Positions 18,279 through 27,044 are shown, counted from the first letter of the stretch. The stretch: DNA of 64,000 nucleotides from Sanguibacter suaedae (GCF_016342785.1 NZ_JAEINH010000006.1:175496-239495); one strand, 5' to 3'. The notes: a model not told the origin generated them from the letters alone. Numbers and translations: made by a program.

Positions 18279-20288
18279 TCAGGCCGGGTCGATGCCCTCC
18301 AGGCCTGCGGGGACGACGTCGAGATTCGCCCCGGGGATGGCACCCAGAAGCTCTCGCGTGTACTCCTCGCGGGGGGTGTCGAACACCTCGTCCGTGGTGG
18401 CCGCCTCGATGATGCGGCCGGACTTCATGACGCACACGCGGTCGGCGATCTGCCGGACGACAGCGAGGTCGTGCGTGATGAACAGGTAACTCAGGCCGAG
18501 CTCGGTCTGGAGGTCGTTGAGGAGCTCGAGGATCTGCGCCTGGACGAGCACGTCGAGCGCCGAGACGGCCTCGTCGCACACGATGACCTCCGGACGCAGG
18601 GCGAGCGCACGGGCGATCGCGATGCGCTGACGCTGTCCCCCGGAGAGCTCGTTGGGGAACCGTCGCATGGTCGACTGGGGCAGCGCGACCATGTCGAGCA
18701 GCTCCCGGACCCGCTGCTCCCGCTCCTTCTTGCTCCCGACCTTGTGGATCCGCAGGGGCTCCTCGATGGTGCGGAAGATCGAGTACATCGGGTCCAGCGA
18801 GCCGTACGGGTTCTGGAAGATCGGCTGCACGCGTCGACGGAAGTCGAAGAGCTCGCTCGAGCCGAGCGTGCTCAGGTCGACGCCGTCGAAGTGGATGCTC
18901 CCCTCCGTGGGCTCGAGGAGGTTGAGCATGATGTTCGCGACGGTCGACTTCCCCGACCCGGACTCCCCGACGAGGGCCATGGTCGTGCCGCGCTCGAGCG
19001 AGAACGACACGTCGTCGACGGCCTTGAAGTCCTTCTGCTTCCCGGAGCCGCGGATCTGGAAGACCTTCGTGAGGTTCTTCACGACCACGACGTCGTCGCG
19101 GCCACCGGCAGCACCGGTCCCTCCGGTCGTGGCCTTGAGCTCCTTGGCCTGGACGCCGGCCTGCTTGGCGCTCTGGATGCGGCGCGAGGCGAGGGAAGGG
19201 GCCGCGGCGACGAGGCGCTGGGTGTAGGGGTGGCGCGGGTCCGCGAGGATCTGCCGCGACGGTCCGGACTCGACGACCTTGCCGCGGTACATGACCACGA
19301 GGTGCTCCGCCCGCTCGGCGGCGAGGCCGAGGTCGTGCGTGATGAACAGGACGGCCGTCCCGAGCTCACGGGTGAGGCCCTCGAGGTGGTCGAGGATGGT
19401 CCGCTGCACCGTGACGTCGAGCGCCGAGGTCGGCTCGTCCGCGATGAGCAGCTTGGGCCGCGCTGCGAGACCGATCGCGATGAGGGCACGCTGACGCATG
19501 CCCCCGGAGAACTCGTGCGGGTACTGCTTGGCGCGACGCAGCGCGTCGGGGAGTCCTGCCTCGGCGAGCAGGCCGGCGACCCGGTCGTCGAGGTCGGCGG
19601 ACACGCGCTGCGCGTCGACGGCAGGCCCCGCGGTCGCCATCCCTGCGTCCTCGAGCGCGTTCACGGCCTCGAGCCGGGTGGTCGAACCGACGACGATCCG
19701 CGCGTCCGCCGCCCGCACCGCGGCGTCCGCAGTCTTCTGGGACACGGGCGGCTTGCCGTCGTGCCCCTCGAGGAGAGAGCGACGCAGGACGTCGAGCAGG
19801 GCGCTCTTGGACTTGCGTCCGATGAGACGGTCCCCGTCGGCGACGGCGGTCTCCGAGGTGACGAGGGCGCTCTCGAGCCCCTTGCGGGCACCTCGGGTGA
19901 CGTCGACGTTGTTGGCGCGCAGCGCTTCCTTGACCTGGAACCCGATGCTCCACACCGGGTTGAGGTTGGACATGGGGTCCTGGGGCACGAGGCCGATGGA
20001 GCGTCCGCGGAGGTCGACGATCTCCTGCTTCGAGGCGGTGGTGATCTCCGTGCCCTCGAAGCGGATCGACCCGCCCGTGACCCGCCCGGTGCCGGGCAGG
20101 AGGCTGATGATGGCGTGGGCCGTGGTCGACTTGCCCGACCCGGACTCACCGACGATCGCGACGGACTGCCCCGGGTAGATCGTCAGGTTCGCGCCGCGTA
20201 CCGCCGGCACCTCGCCGTTGGCTGTGGTGAAGGAGACGTCGAGGTCACGGATCTCGAGGAGCGGCTCCTGGGCGTGTGATTGTGTCAT
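18279..20288 (-). CDS. oligopeptide ABC transporter, fused double ATP-binding protein (operon 2)
   Basis: A 669-residue double ATPase of the DppD-DppF type. The first half has VGESGSGKSTTA near residue 43, a signature written FSGGMRQRA and IADEPTSALD; the second half has VGESGSGKSTVA, LSGGQRQRI and VCDEAVSALD, where the Walker B region reads DEAVSALD rather than the usual DEPTSALD. Between the Q-loop and signature of the first half there is an insert of about 100 residues (roughly 120-220) not seen in the operon 1 protein. Its start overlaps the permease stop by four bases. It would energise the importer encoded by the three upstream genes. Confidence 0.87.
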   Translation of the reverse strand: MTQSHAQEPLLEIRDLDVSFTTANGEVPAVRGANLTIYPGQSVAIVGESGSGKSTTAHAIISLLPGTGRVTGGSIRFEGTEITTASKQEIVDLRGRSIGLVPQDPMSNLNPVWSIGFQVKEALRANNVDVTRGARKGLESALVTSETAVADGDRLIGRKSKSALLDVLRRSLLEGHDGKPPVSQKTADAAVRAADARIVVGSTTRLEAVNALEDAGMATAGPAVDAQRVSADLDDRVAGLLAEAGLPDALRRAKQYPHEFSGGMRQRALIAIGLAARPKLLIADEPTSALDVTVQRTILDHLEGLTRELGTAVLFITHDLGLAAERAEHLVVMYRGKVVESGPSRQILADPRHPYTQRLVAAAPSLASRRIQSAKQAGVQAKELKATTGGTGAAGGRDDVVVVKNLTKVFQIRGSGKQKDFKAVDDVSFSLERGTTMALVGESGSGKSTVANIMLNLLEPTEGSIHFDGVDLSTLGSSELFDFRRRVQPIFQNPYGSLDPMYSIFRTIEEPLRIHKVGSKKEREQRVRELLDMVALPQSTMRRFPNELSGGQRQRIAIARALALRPEVIVCDEAVSALDVLVQAQILELLNDLQTELGLSYLFITHDLAVVRQIADRVCVMKSGRIIEAATTDEVFDTPREEYTRELLGAIPGANLDVVPAGLEGIDPA

Positions 20289-21268
20289 CGCTTCCGGGCC
20301 TTCGGGTCGAGGGCGTCACGCACGGCGTCGCCCATCATGATGAAACTCAGGACGGTGATCGCGAGTGCTGCCGAGGGGTAGAACAGCACGCTCGCGTTGG
20401 TCCGCAGGGACGTCTGCGCGGCAGCGATGTCGTGGCCCCACGACAGGACGCTCTGGGGCAGCCCGATCCCGAGGAACGACAGGGTGGCCTCGGCGACGAT
20501 GAAGGTCCCGAGCGACACCGTCGCCACGACGATGATGGGCGCGGCAGCGTTGGGGATCACGTGGCGCACGAGCGTCTCGAGCTTCGACGCACCGAGAGCC
20601 TTGGCCGCGGTGACGAAGTCGTTGTTCTTCACGCTGATCACCGCACCACGGGTGATCCGGGCCACCTGGGGCCATCCGAAGACGGCGAGGACGGCGACGA
20701 CGTTCCAGACGGTCTTCCCGTTGCTGAAGACCTGGCCGACGACGATCGCGGCGAGGACCAGGGGGATCGCGAAGAAGATGTCGGTGACGCGCGAGAGGAT
20801 CGTGTCCCACCACTTGCCGTAGAACCCCGCGAGCGCACCGATGGTGCCACCGAGGAGGACGACCCCGACGGTCGTGAGCAGGCCGACGGTGACCGACGCC
20901 TGTGCCCCGTAGATCACGCGGGAGTAGACGTCGCAGCCCTGGCGGTCGAAGCCGAAGGGGTGGCCGGACTGGGGGCTGCCGAGGGAGTTGCGGAGCTCGC
21001 AGAACTTGGGGTCGACGGTCGTGAAGAGGCTCGGGAAGAGTGCGACGACGACCACGAGGAGGATGAGCGTCGCAGAGATCCAGAACAGGGGGCGGACGCG
21101 GAGGTCGCGCCAGGCGTCGCCCCAGAGGCTGCTGGGCGCCTCCGTCTCGTTCACGGAGTCGACGACGGCGAGGGGGGTCTCGCGGACGTCCGCGACGAAG
21201 TGGCCCTGGCCCGGACGGGTGGAGGGCTGGGCGGGGGAACCGCTCTCGGGGTGGAAGATCTCAGGCAT
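20285..21268 (-). CDS. oligopeptide ABC transporter permease, DppC-like (operon 2)
   Basis: The 327-residue permease has a 55-residue cytoplasmic N-terminus, six membrane segments, the EAA loop VTAAKALGASKLETLVRHVI and the family end LSFLGIGLPQ and GDAVRDALDP. It pairs with the DppB-like protein upstream, whose stop it overlaps by eight bases. A periplasmic loop with two cysteines (FCELRNSLG and RQGCDVYSR) is absent from the operon 1 counterpart. Confidence 0.87.
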   Translation of the reverse strand: MPEIFHPESGSPAQPSTRPGQGHFVADVRETPLAVVDSVNETEAPSSLWGDAWRDLRVRPLFWISATLILLVVVVALFPSLFTTVDPKFCELRNSLGSPQSGHPFGFDRQGCDVYSRVIYGAQASVTVGLLTTVGVVLLGGTIGALAGFYGKWWDTILSRVTDIFFAIPLVLAAIVVGQVFSNGKTVWNVVAVLAVFGWPQVARITRGAVISVKNNDFVTAAKALGASKLETLVRHVIPNAAAPIIVVATVSLGTFIVAEATLSFLGIGLPQSVLSWGHDIAAAQTSLRTNASVLFYPSAALAITVLSFIMMGDAVRDALDPKARKR

Positions 21269-22187
21269 ATCGAATCCTCGGGTCCAGGACGGCGTAGAGC
21301 AGGTCGACGAGCAGGTTGCCGACGATGTAGACGACCACGAGGATCGTCACGAAGGTCACGACCGTCGTCGGCTCGCCACGGATGATCGCCTGGTACAGCG
21401 TTCCGCCCACCCCTGCGACGTTGAAGATGCCCTCGGTCACGATCGCGCCGCCCATGAGCGCACCGAGGTCGGCACCGAGGAACGTCACGACGGGGATGAG
21501 CGAGTTGCGGAGCACGTGCACGTTCACGACGCGCCCGCGAGACAAGCCCTTGGCCGTCGCGGTGCGCACGTAGTCTGCACTGAGGTTCTCCGCCACGGAC
21601 GTGCGGGTGAGCCGCAGGACGTACGCGAAGGACACGGCGCCGAGCACGACGGCGGGCATGAGGAGGGACTCGAAGCTCACGTTCCCGCCGACGGTGGGCG
21701 GGAACCACTGCAGCCGCACCCCGAAGAAGAACTGCACGACGAAGCCGATGACGAACGTCGGGACGGCGATGACGAGGAGGCTCACGACGAGGACGGTCGC
21801 GTCGAAGATCTTGCCCTTGCGCAGACCGGCGATGAGGCCGAAGAGGATCCCGAAGACCGCCTCGAAGACGATCGCCATCATGGCCAGCCGGAACGTGATG
21901 GGGAACGCTCGCTTGACGATGTCCATGACCGGTTGCCCGGAGAAGGAGTTCCCGAAGTCGAGGGTGACGATGCCCTTGAGGTACAGCAGGTACTGCACGA
22001 AGAAGGGCTTGTCGAGGTTGTACTGCTCACGGATCTGATCGGCGACCGCCGGCGCGAGACCACGGTCTCCACCGAGCGCCTGGATCGGATCCCCCGGGAG
22101 CGCGAAGACCATCGCGTAGATGAGGAGGGTGGCCCCGAAGAACACGGGGATCATCTGCAACAGTCTGCGTCCGATATATCGGACCAT
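21261..22187 (-). CDS. oligopeptide ABC transporter permease, DppB-like (operon 2)
   Basis: A 308-residue permease of standard length with MVRYIGRRLLQMIPVFFGA at the start, the ALPGDP motif, the EAA loop VRTATAKGLSRGRVVNVHVL, GGAIVTEGIFNVAGVG and the end VLDPRIRYA. The frame is open for 46 more codons upstream, but that part overlaps a hairpin region and is Arg/Pro-rich, so the ATG at 22187 is the start. It follows the lipoprotein gene after a 174-base gap containing a strong hairpin. Confidence 0.88.
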   Translation of the reverse strand: MVRYIGRRLLQMIPVFFGATLLIYAMVFALPGDPIQALGGDRGLAPAVADQIREQYNLDKPFFVQYLLYLKGIVTLDFGNSFSGQPVMDIVKRAFPITFRLAMMAIVFEAVFGILFGLIAGLRKGKIFDATVLVVSLLVIAVPTFVIGFVVQFFFGVRLQWFPPTVGGNVSFESLLMPAVVLGAVSFAYVLRLTRTSVAENLSADYVRTATAKGLSRGRVVNVHVLRNSLIPVVTFLGADLGALMGGAIVTEGIFNVAGVGGTLYQAIIRGEPTTVVTFVTILVVVYIVGNLLVDLLYAVLDPRIRYA

Positions 22188-22293
22188 CGGGCCAATCCTT
22201 CCTGAGGGCCTCTGGTGACGCCTGTGGACGTCCGTCGGCCACTGTAATGGACTCGTCACGTGCGCAACGACGCCGGTAGGTGCCGTACGCACG

Positions 22294-22332
22294 CGGTGGG
22301 GTGAGGGACCTGTGCGGTCCCTCACCCCACCG
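22294..22332 (-). terminator. strong hairpin 3' of the operon 2 lipoprotein gene
   Basis: A perfect 17-pair stem (22294-22310 with 22316-22332) closes a five-base loop, 30 bases beyond the lipoprotein stop and before the permease. It corresponds in position to the two hairpins of operon 1 and probably gives partial termination or message protection. Confidence 0.7.
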
Positions 22333-22361
22333 TCGTTCAGCTCTGGTTCAGACCTGAGTCG

Positions 22362-23969
22362 TCACCAGGGGTTGATCTCGTTGGCCTGCTCCCACAGGTC
22401 CTTGGCGCGCTCCGGGTCGTACTGGAGGACGTCGGAACCGGCGAGCGAGTCGCTCCACCCGGCGATGACCGGCGACGTGAAGTCGCTCGCCGGGGTGCGG
22501 GTGCCCAGGAAGATCGTGTCGGTGATCGACTGGCGGTCGATCGCGAGGGAGATCGCCTGGCGACGGAGGACGCCCTCCTCACCCTCGAAGTGCTCGAGCT
22601 CCTGGGGGATGGTGAACGACTGGAAGATGGCCGCCGGCTGGTTGACGGCACGCTCGCCGAGCTCACCCTCGTAGGTGCCGAACGCGGAGTCCGGGATCGC
22701 GTCGAGGATGTCGAGGTTGTTCGCGAGGAGGTCGTTGTACGCAGCGTCCTGGGACTCGTAGAACGTGAACTTCACGCCGGAGTTCTGCGCCTCGCGCGGG
22801 CCCGAGTACTGCTCGTTGGGCTCGAGCTCGATGCTCACGTTGTTCTGCCACGATCCCTCGACCACCTGGTAGGGGCCGTTACCGACGGGCGCCGTACCGA
22901 AGGCGTCCATGTCCGCGTACGCGCTCTCGGGGAGCGGGAAGTAGGCGGAGTAGCCGAGCTGCAGCGGGAACGCGGCGTTCGGCTGGTTGAGCGCCACCGT
23001 GAAGGTGGTCTCGTCGACGACCGCGAGGCCGGTGAGCTCGGAGTCCTCCTCGTAGGAGAAGCCCGCGATCTCCTCGAAGAAGTACGACGACTTCTGGGCG
23101 TTGCTCAGCAGAGCACCGTAGTTCCACGCGTCGACGAACGACTGCGCGGTGACGGGCTCGCCGTTGGTGAACGTGGTGCCCGGCTTGATCTTGATCGTCC
23201 AGTTCTGCTGGTCCTCGGACGTGATCGACTCGGCGAGCTCGTTGCGCGCCTCACCGGCGGCGTCGTAGGACACCAGACCCGTGAAGATCATGTCGATGAT
23301 GCGACCGCCGCCGACCTCGTTGGTGTTGGTCGGGACGAGGGGGTTCTCCGGCTCGGACCCGTTGGCGAGCACCGCGGTGCCGTCCGCCTTGGTGACCTGG
23401 TAGTACAGCGGGACGCTGTTCCAGCCGAACTCGACGTTGTCGACGTTCTCCGAGTAGCCACCGGTGACGTTGGAGTACCACAGCGGGATGGACGGGAGGT
23501 CAGCGAGGAGGACCTCCTGCGCCTGGTCGAAGAAGACGTTGGCCTCGTCGATCGACGGGGCGCTCAGACCCTGCTTGATGATCGAGTCGAACTCGTCGCT
23601 CGAGTAGTCGCCGTCGTTCGAGCCGGCACCCGTGCCGTAGAGCGGGCCGAGGAAGTTGTAGAGCGTGGGGTAGTCGGCCTGCCACCCGGTGCGGAACGCC
23701 CCGGTCATGGCGCGGTCGCCCACGTCGGTGCGCAGCTCGGCGAACGTCGCGTAGGGCTGGCCCTCGACCTCGATACCGAGCACGTTCTTGATGCTGTTGG
23801 CCGTCGCGTCGACCCACGCCTGGTGTCCACCGTCGCTGTTGTACGCGATGGTGAAGACGTTGTCCGAGGCGCTCGACTCACCGTCGGAGTCACCGCCGCT
23901 GCACGCGGCGAGCGCAAGCGAGCCGACCGCCGCGATGGCGGTGATCCGGCTGAGCTTCCTGATCTTCAA
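22362..23969 (-). CDS. ABC transporter substrate-binding lipoprotein, family 5 (operon 2)
   Basis: A 535-residue solute-binding lipoprotein of the same class as the operon 1 protein. The signal peptide (KIRKLSRITAIAAVGSL) ends in LALAAC, again with Cys at 23. Family features are GRIIDMIFTGLVSYD, KIKPGTTFTNGEPVTAQSFVDAW, and RRQAISLAIDRQSITD in the second lobe. I place the start at TTG 23969, after GAGGAGGAACA, as in operon 1; the frame stays open another 60 codons but lacks coding character. The two lipoproteins are too different to be a recent duplication. Ligand unknown (peptides most likely). Confidence 0.88.
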   Translation of the reverse strand: MKIRKLSRITAIAAVGSLALAACSGGDSDGESSASDNVFTIAYNSDGGHQAWVDATANSIKNVLGIEVEGQPYATFAELRTDVGDRAMTGAFRTGWQADYPTLYNFLGPLYGTGAGSNDGDYSSDEFDSIIKQGLSAPSIDEANVFFDQAQEVLLADLPSIPLWYSNVTGGYSENVDNVEFGWNSVPLYYQVTKADGTAVLANGSEPENPLVPTNTNEVGGGRIIDMIFTGLVSYDAAGEARNELAESITSEDQQNWTIKIKPGTTFTNGEPVTAQSFVDAWNYGALLSNAQKSSYFFEEIAGFSYEEDSELTGLAVVDETTFTVALNQPNAAFPLQLGYSAYFPLPESAYADMDAFGTAPVGNGPYQVVEGSWQNNVSIELEPNEQYSGPREAQNSGVKFTFYESQDAAYNDLLANNLDILDAIPDSAFGTYEGELGERAVNQPAAIFQSFTIPQELEHFEGEEGVLRRQAISLAIDRQSITDTIFLGTRTPASDFTSPVIAGWSDSLAGSDVLQYDPERAKDLWEQANEINPW

Positions 23970-24070
23970 TGTTCCTCCTCGAAGGTTGGAGCACCCGGTG
24001 GTCGTCGGCCGACCACGCCCACCGGACAGCCCGGGGAGCGCGGGGGTGCCGTGGGCGTCCGTGCTTAAGC

Positions 24071-24084
24071 AGAAAAGTACCCAG
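24071..24084 (-). promoter_or_regulatory. shared -10 block, oligopeptide operon 2
   Basis: The minus strand carries CTGGGTACTTTTCT, with TACTTT as TANNNT -10. It matches the operon 1 block in 12 of 14 bases and keeps the same 44-base distance to the inverted repeat. The predicted leader is about 100 bases. Confidence 0.55.
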
Positions 24085-24127
24085 GGTTCAGCGACCGATC
24101 TGCCACATGGGTTCCCAGGAGCATGAT

Positions 24128-24156
24128 CGTTACCGAGTTGATACTGCACGGTAACG
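24128..24156 (-). promoter_or_regulatory. inverted repeat operator shared by both oligopeptide operons (operon 2 copy)
   Basis: CGTTACCG (24128-24135) and CGGTAACG (24149-24156) form a perfect eight-base inverted repeat with a 13-base spacer. The block GATCGTTACCGA and the spacer TGATACTG are shared with 18099-18120, while surrounding bases differ, so conservation is specific. Confidence 0.65.
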
Positions 24157-24403
24157 TTGGTTACAAGGTGTTCACATGCTGGACGGGCACCCTGAGCACC
24201 CTTGCAATCCCAACGTTTGTAGCGAATCTGAAGGGCCCCAGCATCGCTTGTGAACGGTGTTGGAAGCCTGTGCTGGCGCAGTTTCCGGCCCGCTCAGGGA
24301 TTCCGCAACAGGTACAAGATTGAACGGGAGAGGTCGGTCGACGCCGGGAGACCTCGACCAGGTATGTCCTCGTACGTCCCCACGGGGCCGGACAGCAGGA
24401 GGT

Positions 24404-25657
24404 TCAGGGGCGGAAGCGGTCCGCCACGGCGCGGCCCGCGCGGTCGCCGGAGAGGAGCGCTCCCTGGATCGACGCGGTGGCCGCGTGGTCCCCGGCGACG
24501 AGCACGCGCTCCCCCGTCCAGCGGGGTCGACGGTCGCCGAGGGGCGGCACCTGGGCGGGGAGCGCGTGCTCGACGACGTGGTGGACCAGGAGCTCCCAGC
24601 CCTCGGTGGACGTCCCGTGGAGGCGGGCGAGGTCTCGGCGGACCTGAGCCTCGTCGGCGAGACCGTCGGGCCGGTCGAGGAGGGTCGTGGCCTGGACGAG
24701 GTGCCGTCCGGGAGGCGCGTAGGAGGGCGCTGCCGCGGAGATGACCGCCGTGTTCCAGACAGGTCCGGCGGGACCGCCGCCGGGGCGGGAGGCGTCGAGC
24801 AGGAGGAACGGGCCGGTCCGCGGTGCGTCGGGGGCGCTGAACCACCAGGTGGTCAGACCGTGGGTGCGCGGGGCGGGGACGTCGGCGAGCGCGGCGGCGT
24901 CCTGCGGGCCGGCGGCGACGACCGCGGCACGCGCGCGGAGAGTGCCGTCGTCTGTCGTCACCGTCACATGGTCCGAGGTCTCGCGCACCTCGCGCACAGG
25001 GCTCTCGAGCCGTACCGGGCCGGTCAACCATGCGGCCATCTGTGCCGGCAGCGCGCGCATACCGTCCTGCGGCAGCCCGGGGACGTCGAGGGCGAAGGAC
25101 CGCAGGAGGAGGCGGACGAATCCAGCGGAGCTCTCTCCGCCGGATTCGGCGAGGACCCCAGCGAGGAAGGTGTCGAGGACGTGCGTGCGCAGGCGCCCGG
25201 TGAGACCGGCCTCGTCGAACGACTCCCGGAGCGTGCGGCCGGGTGACCGGAACGCGGCCCTCGCACGCAGGAGCGTCGGGGTGAGCCACCGGGCGAGCGC
25301 GAGGACGTCGCGCATCGGGGTGAGGTCGCTGCGGAGCGTCGCGACGGCGTGCTGGGGGTGCCGGAGGGGGTGGGCCAGGGTGGTCGTCGTGCCGCCCGTG
25401 CGGACGACGGCCCCGGCGCCGAACCGCTGCAGCCCGAGGGACCGCACGTCGATCCAGTCCCGCACGGCCGGGTACGCCGGGTTGAGCAGCTGGAATCCCC
25501 GGTCGCACAGGAACCCGTCCACCTCGTCGGTCCGCACCCTCCCGCCGACGACGTCGTCGGCCTCGAGGACCACCACGCGCAGGCCGCTGCGCTCGAGCCG
25601 TCGCGCGCACTGCAACCCGGCGAGCCCCGCACCCACGACGACGACGTCCGTGTCCAT
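24404..25657 (-). CDS. FAD-dependent amine oxidase/phytoene-desaturase-like oxidoreductase
   Basis: A 417-residue flavoprotein. Residues 4-33 form the FAD ADP-binding fold (VVVVGAGLAGLQCARRL and a Glu at the end of the second strand), followed by GGRVRTDEVDGFLCDRGFQL, typical of the amine oxidase/carotene desaturase superfamily. The C-terminal FAD motif is VLVAGDHAATASIQGALLSG. Related actinobacterial proteins are annotated only as NAD(P)/FAD-dependent oxidoreductase, and the substrate is unknown; no carotenoid gene is nearby. The ATG at 25657 is chosen because the fold starts four residues later; the open frame upstream is Arg-rich and non-coding in look. Confidence 0.8.
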   Translation of the reverse strand: MDTDVVVVGAGLAGLQCARRLERSGLRVVVLEADDVVGGRVRTDEVDGFLCDRGFQLLNPAYPAVRDWIDVRSLGLQRFGAGAVVRTGGTTTTLAHPLRHPQHAVATLRSDLTPMRDVLALARWLTPTLLRARAAFRSPGRTLRESFDEAGLTGRLRTHVLDTFLAGVLAESGGESSAGFVRLLLRSFALDVPGLPQDGMRALPAQMAAWLTGPVRLESPVREVRETSDHVTVTTDDGTLRARAAVVAAGPQDAAALADVPAPRTHGLTTWWFSAPDAPRTGPFLLLDASRPGGGPAGPVWNTAVISAAAPSYAPPGRHLVQATTLLDRPDGLADEAQVRRDLARLHGTSTEGWELLVHHVVEHALPAQVPPLGDRRPRWTGERVLVAGDHAATASIQGALLSGDRAGRAVADRFRP

Positions 25658-25760
25658 GCGCCACCATCCTCTCCCCCGGCGAGTCTGGTGGGTGCCGGCA
25701 CCACCGGCAACCGTGGCGGTGGAGGCATGCCGGCCCGGAGCCGCTCGCCGCACGGGTGGT

Positions 25761-25766
25761 TAGTCT
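25761..25766 (+). promoter_or_regulatory. -10 box placing the transcript start at the phosphatase start codon
   Basis: TAGTCT lies six bases before the ATG at 25773, the spacing of leaderless actinobacterial promoters. There is no Shine-Dalgarno sequence. Confidence 0.5.
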
Positions 25767-25772
25767 GGCTGG

Positions 25773-26480
25773 ATGGCGACGGTTCTCCTCGTGCGGCACG
25801 GCCGCACCACAGCGAATGCCACGGGCCTGCTGGCCGGGAGGGCCACCGGTGTCCGTCTTGACGAGGTCGGACGCGACCAGGCGGCACGGACCGGGGAGCG
25901 CCTCGCGGACGTCCCGCTCGTCGCGGTGGTGTCGAGCCCCCTCGAGCGGTGTCAGCAGACCGCGCAGCACATCCTCGATCGCCAGGCAGGCGCCCCGCAC
26001 GCGCCGACGGAGCCCGATCTCACCGAGTGCGACTACGGCCGGTGGCAGGGCCGCACGCTCGCCGAGCTCGCGACGGAGGAGCTGTGGCCGACGGTGCAGT
26101 CGCAGCCGTCCGCCGTCGTCTTCCCCGACGGGGAGTCCATGGCCGCGATGCAGGCACGGGCGGTGGCGGCGATCCGCCGGCACGATGCAGTCATCGAGTC
26201 CGAGCACGGGCCCGAGGCCGTGTGGGTCGCCGTCAGCCACGGTGACGTCATCAAGTCGGTGCTCGCCGATGCGCTGGGCATGCACCTCGACCTGTTCCAG
26301 CGCATCACGGTGGGTCCCGCGTCCGTGTCGGTCGTGCGCTACGGCGCGAGCCGACCGAGCGTCCACGCGACCAACACCGACGGGGGCGATCTGTCGTGGC
26401 TGTCGAAGGGCATCCGGTCCGGCGACGCCCCGGTGGGTGGCGGCGCAGGGCACGAGGCGCCGCGCCCCACGGGCGCCTAG
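25773..26480 (+). CDS. histidine phosphatase family protein, MSMEG_4193 type
   Basis: The 235-residue protein belongs to the phosphoglycerate-mutase-like phosphatases: LLVRHGRTTANATG holds the phospho-accepting His, SSPLERCQQTA the second Arg, and VAVSHGDVIKSVLAD the second His. A Glu acid is in EPDLTECDYGRWQG. It is the first of three genes (phosphatase, DUF3090, SCO1664) kept together across actinobacteria. The physiological phosphate ester is unknown. It seems to start without a leader, and its stop codon TAG doubles as part of the next gene's -10 box. Confidence 0.85.
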   Translation: MATVLLVRHGRTTANATGLLAGRATGVRLDEVGRDQAARTGERLADVPLVAVVSSPLERCQQTAQHILDRQAGAPHAPTEPDLTECDYGRWQGRTLAELATEELWPTVQSQPSAVVFPDGESMAAMQARAVAAIRRHDAVIESEHGPEAVWVAVSHGDVIKSVLADALGMHLDLFQRITVGPASVSVVRYGASRPSVHATNTDGGDLSWLSKGIRSGDAPVGGGAGHEAPRPTGA

Positions 26481-26483
26481 GAT
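26478..26483 (+). promoter_or_regulatory. -10 box overlapping a stop codon, before the DUF3090 gene
   Basis: TAGGAT begins with the TAG stop of the phosphatase gene and ends six bases before the ATG at 26490. It would give a leaderless transcript, and no ribosome site precedes that ATG. Confidence 0.45.
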
Positions 26484-26489
26484 TCTGAC

Positions 26490-27044
26490 ATGTCTCCACG
26501 TGTCCACGAGTTCGACTGGCCCGACCGCGCGGTCGTCGGCACCATCGGGCCCCCGGGCTCGCGAACGTTCTACCTGCAGGTGCGCGCAGGGGCGCAGGTG
26601 ATGAGCGTCGCCCTCGAGAAGCAGCAGTCGGCTCTGCTCGCGGAGAAGATCGACGAGATCCTCGACCACCTCATGACGGTCGAGGGGAACCCCTTCAGCG
26701 TTCCCGTGAGCACGCCGCCCGAGCTCGTCGACAACGAGCAGCTCGACGCGGTCGAGGAGCACTTCCGCACCGGCACCATGAGCCTCGGTTGGGACCCGAG
26801 CACCGCGCAGGTCGTCATCGAGGCCTACCCCCTCCCCGACATCGATGCTGAGGACGTCGACGCGTCGCCCGGCGAGGACGACGCGCGGGCGGCCGAGATG
26901 CTGCTGGTGCGGATGCCCGTGGGCAGCGCCCGCGCGTTCACCAAGCGCACCCGCGAGATCGTGGGCGCGGGGCGCCCGGCGTGCCCGTTGTGCGGCTACC
27001 CCATGGACCCCGACGGGCACGTCTGCACCCCTCCCGAGGTCTGA
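26490..27044 (+). CDS. DUF3090 family protein with C-terminal zinc ribbon
   Basis: This 184-residue actinobacterial protein matches DUF3090: it begins RVHEFDWPDRAVVGTIGPPG, has FYLQVRAGAQVMSVALEKQQ, and ends with a CPLCG and HVC cluster (CPLCGYPMDPDGHVC) that can bind zinc. Function is unknown. It sits between the phosphatase and the SCO1664 gene, whose ATG overlaps its stop by one base. The constant neighbourhood suggests the three proteins act together. Confidence 0.87.
   Translation: MSPRVHEFDWPDRAVVGTIGPPGSRTFYLQVRAGAQVMSVALEKQQSALLAEKIDEILDHLMTVEGNPFSVPVSTPPELVDNEQLDAVEEHFRTGTMSLGWDPSTAQVVIEAYPLPDIDAEDVDASPGEDDARAAEMLLVRMPVGSARAFTKRTREIVGAGRPACPLCGYPMDPDGHVCTPPEV

Larger units (their letters stand above)
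23970..24403 (-). other. 434-base non-coding region upstream of oligopeptide operon 2
   Basis: No gene is seen here. From 23970 to about 24160 it holds the operon 2 leader, -10 block and inverted repeat. The stretch 24160-24330 is relatively AT-rich for this genome. The part next to the oxidoreductase end (24330-24400) has only short imperfect hairpins that may serve as its terminator. Confidence 0.6.

Noticed and set aside
15804..20279. Very long open frame on the plus strand
   Set aside because: It is antiphase to four clear transporter genes; the open frame results from high GC content with few stop codons. Composition is Arg/Glu/Val-rich with no domain.
24454..24463. GGAGCGCTCC palindrome like the CelR operator
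   Set aside because: It is inside the oxidoreductase coding region with no link to sugar genes. It serves to show that such palindromes arise by chance at this GC content.
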